A stretch of 5,147 nucleotides of DNA from Omnitrophica WOR_2 bacterium RIFCSPLOWO2_12_FULL_46_30 (GTDB taxonomy: Bacteria; Omnitrophota; Gorgyraeia; Gygaellales; UBA12090). Position 1 is the stretch's first letter, and every line of letters starts with the position of its first letter. The notes under the pieces are model-generated. The model was not told the origin of the DNA. It saw nothing but the letters and a program-made list of their open reading frames with translations, and ran no database searches. This document shows positions 1-5,147 of this stretch, piece after piece. The stretch is from contig MHHA01000054.1 in the NCBI GenBank assembly GCA_001805845.1, positions 1 to 5,147 on the forward strand, in the 5' to 3' direction. Made by a program: the position numbers and the translations under genes.

Positions 1-288
1 GCTTTTTAGTTTGTCCACATACGTCTTCGGCCCCTTAAACCCTAAGGGGTCAGACGAACTTAATTCAGCGTCATACTCCTGGAAGCTCGGCTCATCTATG
101 AGCAAATTTATTCTTTCTTTAGCCGTAAGCGTGAAATGGTATCCGCATTTAGGGCAAACCTTGGAATTTTCATCCAGGGTTTTATTATAAACGGGGGCCG
201 CGCATTCATCGCACTTAGTCCATAATCCCCCGGGAATTTCTTTCTTCTTAACTTTGACAATAGTATATTTTGGTTTAAAAAGCGGCAT
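1..288 (-). CDS. accD: Acetyl-CoA carboxylase carboxyltransferase beta subunit, N-terminal part (partial)
   Basis: The frame starts at the ATG at 288-286 and stays open for 96 codons to the left window edge, so the gene is cut at its 3' end; the family is usually near 280-300 residues. The translation begins MPLFKPKYTIV and carries the AccD N-terminal zinc ribbon: C26-x2-C29 (TKCDEC) and C45-x2-C48 (VCPKCGYHF). After it comes the usual segment TAKERINLLID and the DPLGFKGPKTYVDKL stretch that leads into the carboxyltransferase domain, which lies outside the window. In the family, AccD pairs with AccA in the cytoplasm to move the carboxyl group from carboxybiotin on AccB to acetyl-CoA, giving malonyl-CoA for fatty acid synthesis. 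The start is supported by a purine-rich Shine-Dalgarno-like GAGGG at 296-292, with a short 3-nt spacer. It is the last gene seen in the operon and is separated from the DUF1015 gene by 76 bp of repeat DNA. Confidence 0.95.
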   Translation of the reverse strand, partial: MPLFKPKYTIVKVKKKEIPGGLWTKCDECAAPVYNKTLDENSKVCPKCGYHFTLTAKERINLLIDEPSFQEYDAELSSSDPLGFKGPKTYVDKLKS

Positions 289-300
289 CTTCCCTCGCTT

Positions 301-320
301 CCTGCCTGCCGGCAGGCAGG
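301..320. repeat. Perfect 20-bp palindrome just upstream of accD
   Basis: CCTGCCTGCCGGCAGGCAGG is identical to its own reverse complement over all 20 bases; the bases just outside (T300, C321) do not pair. As RNA it could fold into an 8-bp GC-rich stem with a CCGG loop on either strand. No T-run follows it on the minus strand, so it does not look like an intrinsic terminator. It ends only 4 nt from the accD Shine-Dalgarno-like GAGGG, so a hairpin here would sit beside the ribosome binding site. I infer a dispersed palindromic element; its function is unknown. Confidence 0.8.
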
Positions 321-329
321 CGTTCGGGA

Positions 330-382
330 GTAACCAGAGGCCAGATTTTGTTTCTTTATTCTGGTTACTGGTTTCTGGTTAC
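330..382. repeat. Inverted CTGGTTAC repeat spanning the DUF1015 stop codon
   Basis: GTAACCAGAGGCCAG (330-344) faces CTGGTTTCTGGTTAC (368-382); 13 of 15 positions are complementary and the other two can form G-U pairs in plus-strand RNA. The right side is itself repetitive: CTGGTTAC at 361-368 overlaps a second copy ending at 382. The DUF1015 stop codon (367-365) and its last five codons (VTRNQ) lie inside the right arm, so the repeat supplies the end of that protein. A close relative of 361-382 (19 of 22 bases the same) occurs in the dnaK tail at 3697-3718. No U-tract follows, so I do not call it a terminator. Confidence 0.7.
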
Positions 383-1711
383 TTTCTTATAATCTATCTC
401 TTCGGTCCTTAACCTATTTATCACCAGGCCCGAAAGGGGCTTAGGATAAAAATAAGTAGATTTATGCGGCATCTTTCGCAAAGAGCGCCCTGCAATAGCG
501 CTTACCTGTCGCGGCCTCGGCGGATTCAGGAAAAAGGCGCAGTCGTATTTCCGGTTATTCACTAATCGTATTGCCTCCCGCTCATCCCGGGTATAGAGAA
601 TATTTTGCGCGCCGGCCTTTTCTTCCTTGATTCCGAGCAGTTTATCCAAAATGAGGTTATGTAATATAACTGCGTCCAGGCTGTTATAGCAGCTATGGCT
701 GCGGCTATCGCCCCGCCGTAGGCGGGGTGGCTTATGCGTATTTAAGATTTTCTTCCGCTTTAGTTTAAGCAAATGAAATCCTTTTGCCTGAAGGCATAAG
801 CCGAATAGATGCTCACCGGCCCCTGGCTGCCTAAGCCTTGAGAATAATTCTTTCTGCGAAGAAACCGGCGAAATTGTAAAATAGCGCTCTAAAATTAGAG
901 GCAAAGCTGCCAATTCCGCCTTTGGGATATTGCGGATCACCCGATGAGTCGGAAGGATCTTTAAGCCGCCCGAGGCAAGGTTACAAAAATACATCATCAC
1001 ATAATCCGCGCCAACCGCTCTTTTCTTACTCATCAGTTTCTTATAGTAATAGGCCACTTCATAGCGATGGTGGCCATCAGCAATAAAAATTCTTTTTCTG
1101 CGCATTAACTTTGTAAGCGCCTGTATAAAATTCCGGGAATCAATCCGCCATAAGCGGTTTCTTATCCCTTCAAATTCAAAGTCAGCAAGAGGCGCGGTCC
1201 TGCGATAACCCGTAAGCAGCCTGTCAATTCTAAAATGTTCATCTGGATAAAGCCCAAAAATAGGGCTTAGATTTGCCTCTGTGCTCTTAAGAAGCCGAAG
1301 GCGGTCCTCCTTCGGTTTACAGAAGGTTTTTTCATGCGCCAGAATAACGCCTTTATCCGGGGGCTCTAACTTAAGCAGGGCGATAAAACCGATGCGCCTT
1401 AGGCGCCTGCCTTCAAAAGCATAGGATTGTTCATAGATATAGATGGAGGGCTTTTTATCCTGAATAAGTACGCCTTCTCTGAGCCAGCTTTTAAAGAAAT
1501 CGCGCGCGCGGCTATAGCGATTGCGCAGGGGGCCATCGCTCTTTTTTTCTTTACCCAGAATTATGCGCACGACATTATATTTATGCGCCTTATACAATCG
1601 GGATTGCTGTGTTGCGGAGATTACATCATAAGGAGGGCTTACCGCGAGCTTAAGGCCTTTTATTTTTTTCCGGTTAAATCGCAAGCCCCGGAATGGAATT
1701 ATCTGAGCCAT
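365..1711 (-). CDS. DUF1015 family protein of unknown function
   Basis: A 448-residue soluble protein that I recognise as DUF1015 (COG4198-like), whose biochemical role is not established. Family-type motifs in order: SPPYDVI (25-31), NVVRI (46-50), AHEKTF with PKEDRLRLL (125-141), SPIFGLYPD (149-157), the hallmark FIADGHHRYEVA (209-220), LPTHRVI (253-259), LDAVILHNLIL (345-355), FFLNPP (393-398) and MPHKSTYFYPKPLSGLV (414-430). The histidines of ADGHHRYE and the conserved KST-FYPK tail suggest a catalytic or ligand site, but that is inference. The length is close to, or slightly above, what I expect for the family. The ATG at 1711-1709 shares one base with the TGA of the VanZ-like gene (TGATG), and AGGAG lies at 1731-1727, 15 nt upstream, so translational coupling is likely. 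Two oddities: residues 329-334 (PRLRRG) are encoded by a GC-rich palindrome, and the last residues (VTRNQ) by a dispersed repeat containing the stop codon. Confidence 0.92.
   Translation of the reverse strand: MAQIIPFRGLRFNRKKIKGLKLAVSPPYDVISATQQSRLYKAHKYNVVRIILGKEKKSDGPLRNRYSRARDFFKSWLREGVLIQDKKPSIYIYEQSYAFEGRRLRRIGFIALLKLEPPDKGVILAHEKTFCKPKEDRLRLLKSTEANLSPIFGLYPDEHFRIDRLLTGYRRTAPLADFEFEGIRNRLWRIDSRNFIQALTKLMRRKRIFIADGHHRYEVAYYYKKLMSKKRAVGADYVMMYFCNLASGGLKILPTHRVIRNIPKAELAALPLILERYFTISPVSSQKELFSRLRQPGAGEHLFGLCLQAKGFHLLKLKRKKILNTHKPPRLRRGDSRSHSCYNSLDAVILHNLILDKLLGIKEEKAGAQNILYTRDEREAIRLVNNRKYDCAFFLNPPRPRQVSAIAGRSLRKMPHKSTYFYPKPLSGLVINRLRTEEIDYKKVTRNQ
711..727. repeat. GC-rich palindrome inside the DUF1015 coding region
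   Basis: CCCCGCC (711-717) and GGCGGGG (721-727) are perfect 7-bp inverted arms around a 3-nt centre. On the minus strand it is read in frame as PRLRRG (residues 329-334), in a basic stretch (KPPRLRRGDSRS) lying between the LLKLK strand and the conserved LDAVILH motif. That linker looks several residues longer than I expect from family members. I infer a small palindromic element inserted without breaking the frame; a GC-rich codon run arising by chance is the alternative. Confidence 0.6.
1394..1406. repeat. Short palindrome in the DUF1015 gene, similar core to 711-727
   Basis: GCGCCT (1394-1399) and AGGCGC (1401-1406) are 6-bp inverted arms around one base. On the minus strand it encodes RLRR (about residues 103-106), the same tetrapeptide as the palindrome at 711-727. 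Arginine-leucine codons easily make such symmetry, and this stretch fits the normal family sequence, so it may be chance. Confidence 0.3.
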
Positions 1712-2073
1712 CAGGGTTTATCGCTTCTCCTAAAAAGAAAGGAACTTAGCGCAGCGCCAAAAGAATCAACAAGCCAATCAAGGAAATCTGAACTTCTGCC
1801 GAGAATATAGCGCTGATGGAATTCATCTGTCCCGGCATAGGTAACCGCGATAAAGAGAGCGATAAACCGTAGAAGCAAGTGGTTACTCTGGCGGTAACTT
1901 TTAGCCAACGCCCGCATCAAAAGCAATCCCAGGAGAGCGTATTCGCTAAAATGGACCAGCTTATCAAATTTAAAGTGAGGCAGTATGGAGGCCGGCTGAT
2001 GAGACAGGTAAAATATGAGCCCCAGATAAAGATATACCGGCAGCCAGTAACAATAAAAATTTCTTGTCTGCAC
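1711..2073 (-). CDS. VanZ-like family integral membrane protein
   Basis: A 120-residue hydrophobic protein matching the VanZ-like family. About four membrane segments are visible: residues 9-24, 43-56, 66-81 and 98-114. The family's conserved charged pattern is present: K38-L-V-H-F-S-E-Y (H41, E44), D83-E-F-H-Q87, then R93-SSDFLDWLVDSFG. The best-known member, VanZ, gives low-level teicoplanin resistance, but most short chromosomal relatives are uncharacterised, so I claim neither resistance nor a substrate. The start is GTG at 2073-2071, 12 bp after the fmdB stop; AAGGA overlapping that stop, 9 nt upstream of the GTG, supports it, and no ATG gives a better start. The TGA stop overlaps the ATG of the DUF1015 gene by one base. 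No odd base composition was noticed relative to its neighbours. Confidence 0.85.
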   Translation of the reverse strand: MQTRNFYCYWLPVYLYLGLIFYLSHQPASILPHFKFDKLVHFSEYALLGLLLMRALAKSYRQSNHLLLRFIALFIAVTYAGTDEFHQRYILGRSSDFLDWLVDSFGAALSSFLFRRSDKP

Positions 2074-2085
2074 CAGCTTTAATCC

Positions 2086-2355
2086 TTAAGCGGCAGAAGG
2101 GCAACCCTTACAGGAAGGTTTGGCCGCCTGGCAAGGGGCGCTCTTTTCTTTTTTCTCTTTCTCTTTATAGCCCGGCTTGCGATAGTCGGTGGCGTAAAAC
2201 CCCGAACCTTTAAAAATTACCCCTATGCCGCTGCCGATAATCCTGCGTAAACGCCCTTTACATTGGGGGCACTCCGTAAGCTGGCAATCTGACATACTCT
2301 GCGCATGCTCAAAACGATGGCCGCAGCTTTTACATTCATATTCGTATGTTGGCAT
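2086..2355 (-). CDS. FmdB family zinc-ribbon protein
   Basis: An 89-residue protein starting MPTYEYECKSCGHRFE, the typical opening of the FmdB/CxxC_CxxC_SSSS regulatory-protein family. The zinc ribbon has C8-x2-C11 and C29-x2-C32, with an additional C24, followed by the family block RRIIGSGIGVIFKGSGFYATDY (residues 37-58). The remainder is a charged linker (KEKEKKEK) and a tail with three more cysteines (C75, C82, C85), a common style of ending in this family. The founding FmdB was proposed to regulate a formamidase operon, but the general role is unresolved; zinc binding is well supported by the cysteine pairs. A clear Shine-Dalgarno GAGGAG sits just before the ATG, in the 14-bp gap after the dnaJ stop, so the gene should be co-transcribed with dnaJ. 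Confidence 0.93.
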   Translation of the reverse strand: MPTYEYECKSCGHRFEHAQSMSDCQLTECPQCKGRLRRIIGSGIGVIFKGSGFYATDYRKPGYKEKEKKEKSAPCQAAKPSCKGCPSAA

Positions 2356-2369
2356 TTCTCCTCACCCCG

Positions 2370-3533
2370 CTATCTAAATGTTTTCTTGATTTTCTCTACG
2401 ATGCTTTCCTTTTCCTCGTCTTCGCCCCGAAGGCTGGCGAATTCCTCAATCAGCCTTCTCTCTCGGTTAGTCAGGCCCTCGGGTATTTCTATATTTACCC
2501 GCACTAATTGATCGCCTCTGGTATAACTATGTAAATCAGCCATTCCCTTTTCTTTTAAACGAAAAATCTTACCCGGCTGGGTGCCGGGAGGAATCTTCAT
2601 CTTCACCTTCCCTGCCAAAGTAGGAACTTCAACTTCTCCGCCCAAAATTGCCTTGGTTAAGCTTATCCTGCTTTCGCTTAAGATATCGTTATTGTGCCGC
2701 TCAAAATGGGAGTGAGGCAAAACATTAATCAACACATAGAGATCCCCTCTGCCCTGGGTTCCGGCTTCTCCCTCGCCTCTTATGCGTAAAGATGAGCCTA
2801 TATCCACGCCTGCGGGTATCTTAACCTCAAGCTTTCGGGTGATTCTTCCTCTCCCTTCTCCCTGGCAGGCAGGACAGGCCTGCCCAATGATAAAACCTTC
2901 CCCCCGGCATTTCGGACAGGTCTGCCTTATCTGGAAAAAACCGCTTGACATTACCACCTGGCCCTGGCCCTTGCATTGTCCGCAGGCGGTTTTTTTTGAA
3001 CCCGGCTTAGCGCCTGAACCCTGGCAGGTTGAACAAACTTCATAACGTGGAACAGTTATCGTCTTTTCTGTTCCGGAAAAGGCCTCCTCTAATGTAATAT
3101 CAATCTCAATCTGGAGGTCTCTACCCCGCCGGCTTCGGGCATGTGCGCGCCGGCCTCCCATGGCGCCGGAGATATCAAATCCCAAGTCACCGAAGATTTC
3201 CTCAAAAATGCCTCCGCCGAAACCAGAATCTTTTAAATCGCCGAAGATGCTTCCGAAATCAGCGCCTTTGAAGATATCTTCATACGCATAACGTTGGTCA
3301 ATTCCTGAGTGGCCGTATTGATCATACAGCGCCCTTTTTTCAGCATCTGAAAGGACTGCGTAGGCCTCTGAGATTTCTTTGAATTTCTCTTCCGCTTCTT
3401 TTTTCTGCTCATGCGGCACCCGGTCAGGATGATGCTGCAAAGCAAGATTCCGGTATACCTTTTTTATTTCATCCAAAGAGGCGCTCTTGCTTGCGCCCAA
3501 TATCTCGTAGTAATCGCGTTTGGTAGCCATCAT
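2370..3533 (-). CDS. dnaJ: Chaperone protein DnaJ (Hsp40)
   Basis: A full-length 387-residue type I DnaJ, the J-domain co-chaperone that delivers unfolded clients to DnaK and triggers its ATP hydrolysis in the cytoplasm. The J domain covers about residues 5-75, with the essential HPD at 35-37. A Gly/Phe-rich region runs from about 85 to 127 (FKGADFGSIFGDL, GFGGGIF), ending in an Arg-rich patch. The zinc-binding domain has four CxxCxGxG repeats (C167/C170, C184/C187, C206/C209, C220/C223). The C-terminal client-binding domain follows (VKIPAGVDIGSSLRIRGEGEAG, then GDLYVLINVLPHSHFERHNNDI). The start is ambiguous: two ATGs are adjacent (3533 and 3530), and MATKRDYYEILG from the second looks more typical. 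Neither has a visible Shine-Dalgarno, because the upstream gap is repeat DNA. It lies 76 bp after dnaK, the usual chaperone pairing. Confidence 0.97.
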   Translation of the reverse strand: MMATKRDYYEILGASKSASLDEIKKVYRNLALQHHPDRVPHEQKKEAEEKFKEISEAYAVLSDAEKRALYDQYGHSGIDQRYAYEDIFKGADFGSIFGDLKDSGFGGGIFEEIFGDLGFDISGAMGGRRAHARSRRGRDLQIEIDITLEEAFSGTEKTITVPRYEVCSTCQGSGAKPGSKKTACGQCKGQGQVVMSSGFFQIRQTCPKCRGEGFIIGQACPACQGEGRGRITRKLEVKIPAGVDIGSSLRIRGEGEAGTQGRGDLYVLINVLPHSHFERHNNDILSESRISLTKAILGGEVEVPTLAGKVKMKIPPGTQPGKIFRLKEKGMADLHSYTRGDQLVRVNIEIPEGLTNRERRLIEEFASLRGEDEEKESIVEKIKKTFR

Positions 3534-3543
3534 AATTAAAGTT

Positions 3544-3616
3544 ACTTGAGTTAATAGAGTTCATAGAGTTACTTGAGTTTAACTCTATGAACTCTATGAA
3601 CTATTTGAACTATTTG
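3544..3616. repeat. Two-armed array of 9-bp units filling the dnaK-dnaJ gap
   Basis: Reading the plus strand, 3544-3579 is four 9-bp units: ACTTGAGTT, AATAGAGTT, CATAGAGTT, ACTTGAGTT. One T (3580) follows, then 3581-3616 is four units in the opposite orientation: AACTCTATG twice and AACTATTTG twice. The arms pair perfectly over 18 bp (3554-3571 with 3580-3597) around an 8-nt loop, and four more pairs follow one mismatch. The array fills almost the whole gap and runs 7 bp into dnaK, so the dnaK stop codon lies in the last unit. It could fold as a long AU-rich hairpin in the dnaK-dnaJ mRNA. There is no T-run typical of a terminator. Its function is unknown; effects on mRNA processing or on the dnaK:dnaJ ratio are inference. 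Confidence 0.85.
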
Positions 3617-5147
3617 TTATCGTCCTCGGCCTTATATTCGGCGTCAATGATGTCTTCGTCTTTCTTCTTTTTATCCTTTTGCTCTTCCTCCGGCTTCTGG
3701 TTACCGGTTTCCGGTTTCTCTTTTTGCTTACTCGCGGCCTGTTTATAAATCTCTTCGGCCAACTTATGCGAAGCAGCGGTCAAATCTTCCATTGCCTTCT
3801 TAATTCTCTCAAGGTCTTTACCTTTAACCGCCTCTTTTAAATTATCTAATTTTTTCTGAATGTTCTCCTTATCGGAAGCCGATACCTTATCGCCGAATTC
3901 CTTCAAAGATTTTTCAGTGGCATAAATTAACGTATCAGCCTGGTTCTTGATTTCCACTTCTTCTTTTCGCTTGGCGTCATCCGCGGCAAATTTATCCGCA
4001 TCCTTTACCATTTTTTCAATCTCTTCTTTAGAGAGTTTTTTAGGCGCGGTGATACGGATAGACTGCTCTTTCCCGGTCCCTAAATCCTTGGCCGAGACAT
4101 GGACGATACCGTTGGCGTCAATATCAAAGGCAACCTCTATCTGGGGAATGCCTCTTTGCGCCGGCGGGATACCCACTAAGTCAAATCTGCCTAATTCCAC
4201 AGTATCGTCAGCCATCGGACGCTCGCCCTGTAAGACGCGGATAGTAACCGCGGTCTGATTATCGGCAGCGGTTGAGAAAACCTGGCTTTTTTTCGTCGGG
4301 ATAGTAGTATTTCTTTCTATGAGCTTGGTGTTGACTCCGCCTAAGGTTTCAATTCCTAATGACAGCGGCGTAACATCTAAGAGCAAAACATCCTTCATGT
4401 CGCCCTTGATAATCGCTGCCTGGATTGCCGCTCCCAACGCCACGCATTCCATTGGGTCAACCCCGCGCTCAATCTTCTTGCCCACATAGTCCTCAAGAAA
4501 CTTCTGCACAATAGGCATACGGGTCGGCCCGCCAACCATAATGATACGGTCAACGTCCTTGGAAGAAAGCTTGGCATCGGAAAGGGCCTGCTCCATGGGA
4601 TGGTGGCACCGTCCGATAATCGGATCAACTAACTCTTCTAATTTCGCCCGGGTTAAATTCATCGTCAAATGCTTGGGTCCGCCGGCATCCGCGGTAATAA
4701 ACGGCAGATTAATATCGGTGGTCAGGGTGCTGGAAAGCTCAATCTTTGCCTTTTCCGCCGCCTCGCGCACGCGCTGCACCGCCATCTTGTCGTTCTTAAC
4801 GTCAATACCGGTTTCTCTTTTGAATTCTTTAGCGATATAATCAATCATGATATTATCCATATCGGTTCCGCCCAATTGAGTATCTCCGGAAGTAGCCTTA
4901 ACCTCAAATACGCCCTGGGCCATCTCCATTATGGTTACGTCCAGCGTGCCTCCGCCAAAGTCAAAGACCATAATCTTCTGCTCTTTCTGGGATTTTTCCA
5001 GGCCATAGGCAAGACAGGCGGCAGTAGGTTCATTAATAATGCGCAGCACCTTTAAGCCGGCGATTTCTCCGGCATCCTTGGTTGCCGTCCTCTGGTTATC
5101 GTCAAAATATGCCGGGCAGGTAATTACCGCCTCTTCAACTTTATCTC
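3610..5147 (-). CDS. dnaK: Chaperone protein DnaK (Hsp70), partial, N-terminus outside the window
   Basis: The frame is open from the right window edge (first full codon at 5145) to a TAG at 3612-3610, giving 511 residues; roughly the first 130 residues, including the N-terminal phosphate-binding signature, are missing. The GTG at 5049 is an internal valine, not a start: upstream codons read VEEAVITCPAYFDDNQRTA, standard Hsp70 sequence. Further landmarks are RIINEPTAA, the second signature FDFGGGTLD, the third signature IIMVGGPTRMPIVQKFL, the interdomain linker region DVLLLDVTPLSLGIET, the substrate-binding domain (NTTIPTKKSQVFSTAADNQ, VLQGERPMADD), an alpha-helical lid and an acidic end DEDIIDAEY. 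DnaK binds exposed hydrophobic peptides in an ATP-driven cycle with DnaJ and GrpE. GGTDMDN and MECVALGAAIQ replace the forms seen in E. coli DnaK and recall archaeal-type sequences. A low-complexity Lys/Glu tail contains a dispersed repeat (3697-3718). Confidence 0.98.
   Translation of the reverse strand, partial: DKVEEAVITCPAYFDDNQRTATKDAGEIAGLKVLRIINEPTAACLAYGLEKSQKEQKIMVFDFGGGTLDVTIMEMAQGVFEVKATSGDTQLGGTDMDNIMIDYIAKEFKRETGIDVKNDKMAVQRVREAAEKAKIELSSTLTTDINLPFITADAGGPKHLTMNLTRAKLEELVDPIIGRCHHPMEQALSDAKLSSKDVDRIIMVGGPTRMPIVQKFLEDYVGKKIERGVDPMECVALGAAIQAAIIKGDMKDVLLLDVTPLSLGIETLGGVNTKLIERNTTIPTKKSQVFSTAADNQTAVTIRVLQGERPMADDTVELGRFDLVGIPPAQRGIPQIEVAFDIDANGIVHVSAKDLGTGKEQSIRITAPKKLSKEEIEKMVKDADKFAADDAKRKEEVEIKNQADTLIYATEKSLKEFGDKVSASDKENIQKKLDNLKEAVKGKDLERIKKAMEDLTAASHKLAEEIYKQAASKQKEKPETGNQKPEEEQKDKKKKDEDIIDAEYKAEDDNK
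3697..3718. repeat. Copy of the CTGGTTAC-type repeat inside the dnaK 3' end
   Basis: This 22-bp stretch matches 361-382 at 19 of 22 bases (T/C differences at two places and A/T at one). On the minus strand it encodes KPETGNQ in the charged, unstructured DnaK tail. The reading phase differs from that in the DUF1015 gene, where the shared TAACCAG part supplies an in-frame stop; here TAA is out of frame. This suggests a mobile or expanding short repeat tolerated in a disordered tail, though low-complexity drift cannot be ruled out. Confidence 0.55.

Noticed and set aside
1427..1810. Open plus-strand frame of 127 codons opposite the DUF1015 and VanZ-like genes
   Set aside because: It lies antisense across two well-supported genes and their overlap, has no recognisable motif, and is best explained as a shadow of minus-strand codon use.
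1881..1898. GGTTAC and GGTAAC in the VanZ-like gene, resembling the CTGGTTAC repeat
   Set aside because: Only short pieces match, the spacing differs, and the encoded residues belong to a plausible membrane-helix region.
2864..2884. GGCAGGCAGG plus nearby GCCTGCC in dnaJ, resembling half of the 301-320 palindrome
   Set aside because: These bases encode the conserved fourth zinc motif (ACPACQG) expected in every type I DnaJ, so the likeness comes from Cys-Pro-Ala-Cys codons.
3544..3616. Intrinsic terminator after dnaK
   Set aside because: The hairpin is AT-rich and is not followed by a U-tract on the transcribed strand, and dnaJ continues in the same direction.
3544..3616. CRISPR-like array
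   Set aside because: Units are 9 bp, contiguous, in two orientations and without spacers.
3947..4258. Plus-strand open frames opposite dnaK (also around 4541-4840 and 4669-5055)
   Set aside because: All lie antisense to conserved Hsp70 sequence and show no domain or start signal of their own.
5047..5049. GTG as a start codon for dnaK
   Set aside because: The frame continues upstream to the window edge with conserved Hsp70 residues, so the gene is truncated by the window and this GTG is internal.

Overview
The window reads as one bacterial operon on the minus strand. In transcription order (right to left) it holds dnaK (5' end cut by the window edge), dnaJ, an fmdB-type zinc-ribbon gene, a VanZ-like membrane protein gene, a DUF1015 gene, and the first 96 codons of accD (cut by the left edge). 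All six genes are recognisable and none runs on the plus strand. No RNA gene, transposase, CRISPR array or convincing intrinsic terminator or promoter was seen.

Organism: an uncultivated bacterium of moderate GC is likely. The DnaK has features I associate with archaeal-type or second-copy bacterial DnaKs (GGTDMDN, MECVALGAAIQ). The AccD N-terminus and the short palindromes and CTGGTTAC-type repeats scattered in and between genes resemble what I recall from Omnitrophota (OP3) metagenome assemblies. That placement is a recollection-based guess, not a result.

Layout: 5147-3610 dnaK; 3609-3534 a 76-bp gap filled by a two-armed array of 9-bp units; 3533-2370 dnaJ; a 14-bp gap; 2355-2086 fmdB; a 12-bp gap; 2073-1711 vanZ-like with a GTG start; a one-base stop/start overlap (TGATG); 1711-365 DUF1015; 364-289 a 76-bp gap holding an inverted CTGGTTAC repeat and a perfect 20-bp palindrome; 288-1 accD. 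No gene-free stretch exceeds 76 bp.

How the genes work together: DnaK and DnaJ form the core Hsp70 folding machine. AccD is a subunit of acetyl-CoA carboxylase, which commits carbon to fatty acid synthesis. The three genes between them are small or poorly characterised. The close packing argues for co-transcription, not necessarily for a shared pathway.

I do not see a new defence, mobile or biosynthetic system. The unexplained part is the repeats. At least four short repeat or palindrome elements lie in the operon. They occupy the only two gaps longer than 14 bp, and in three places they reach into coding sequence: the tail of dnaK, the dnaK stop codon, and the interior and C-terminus of the DUF1015 gene.
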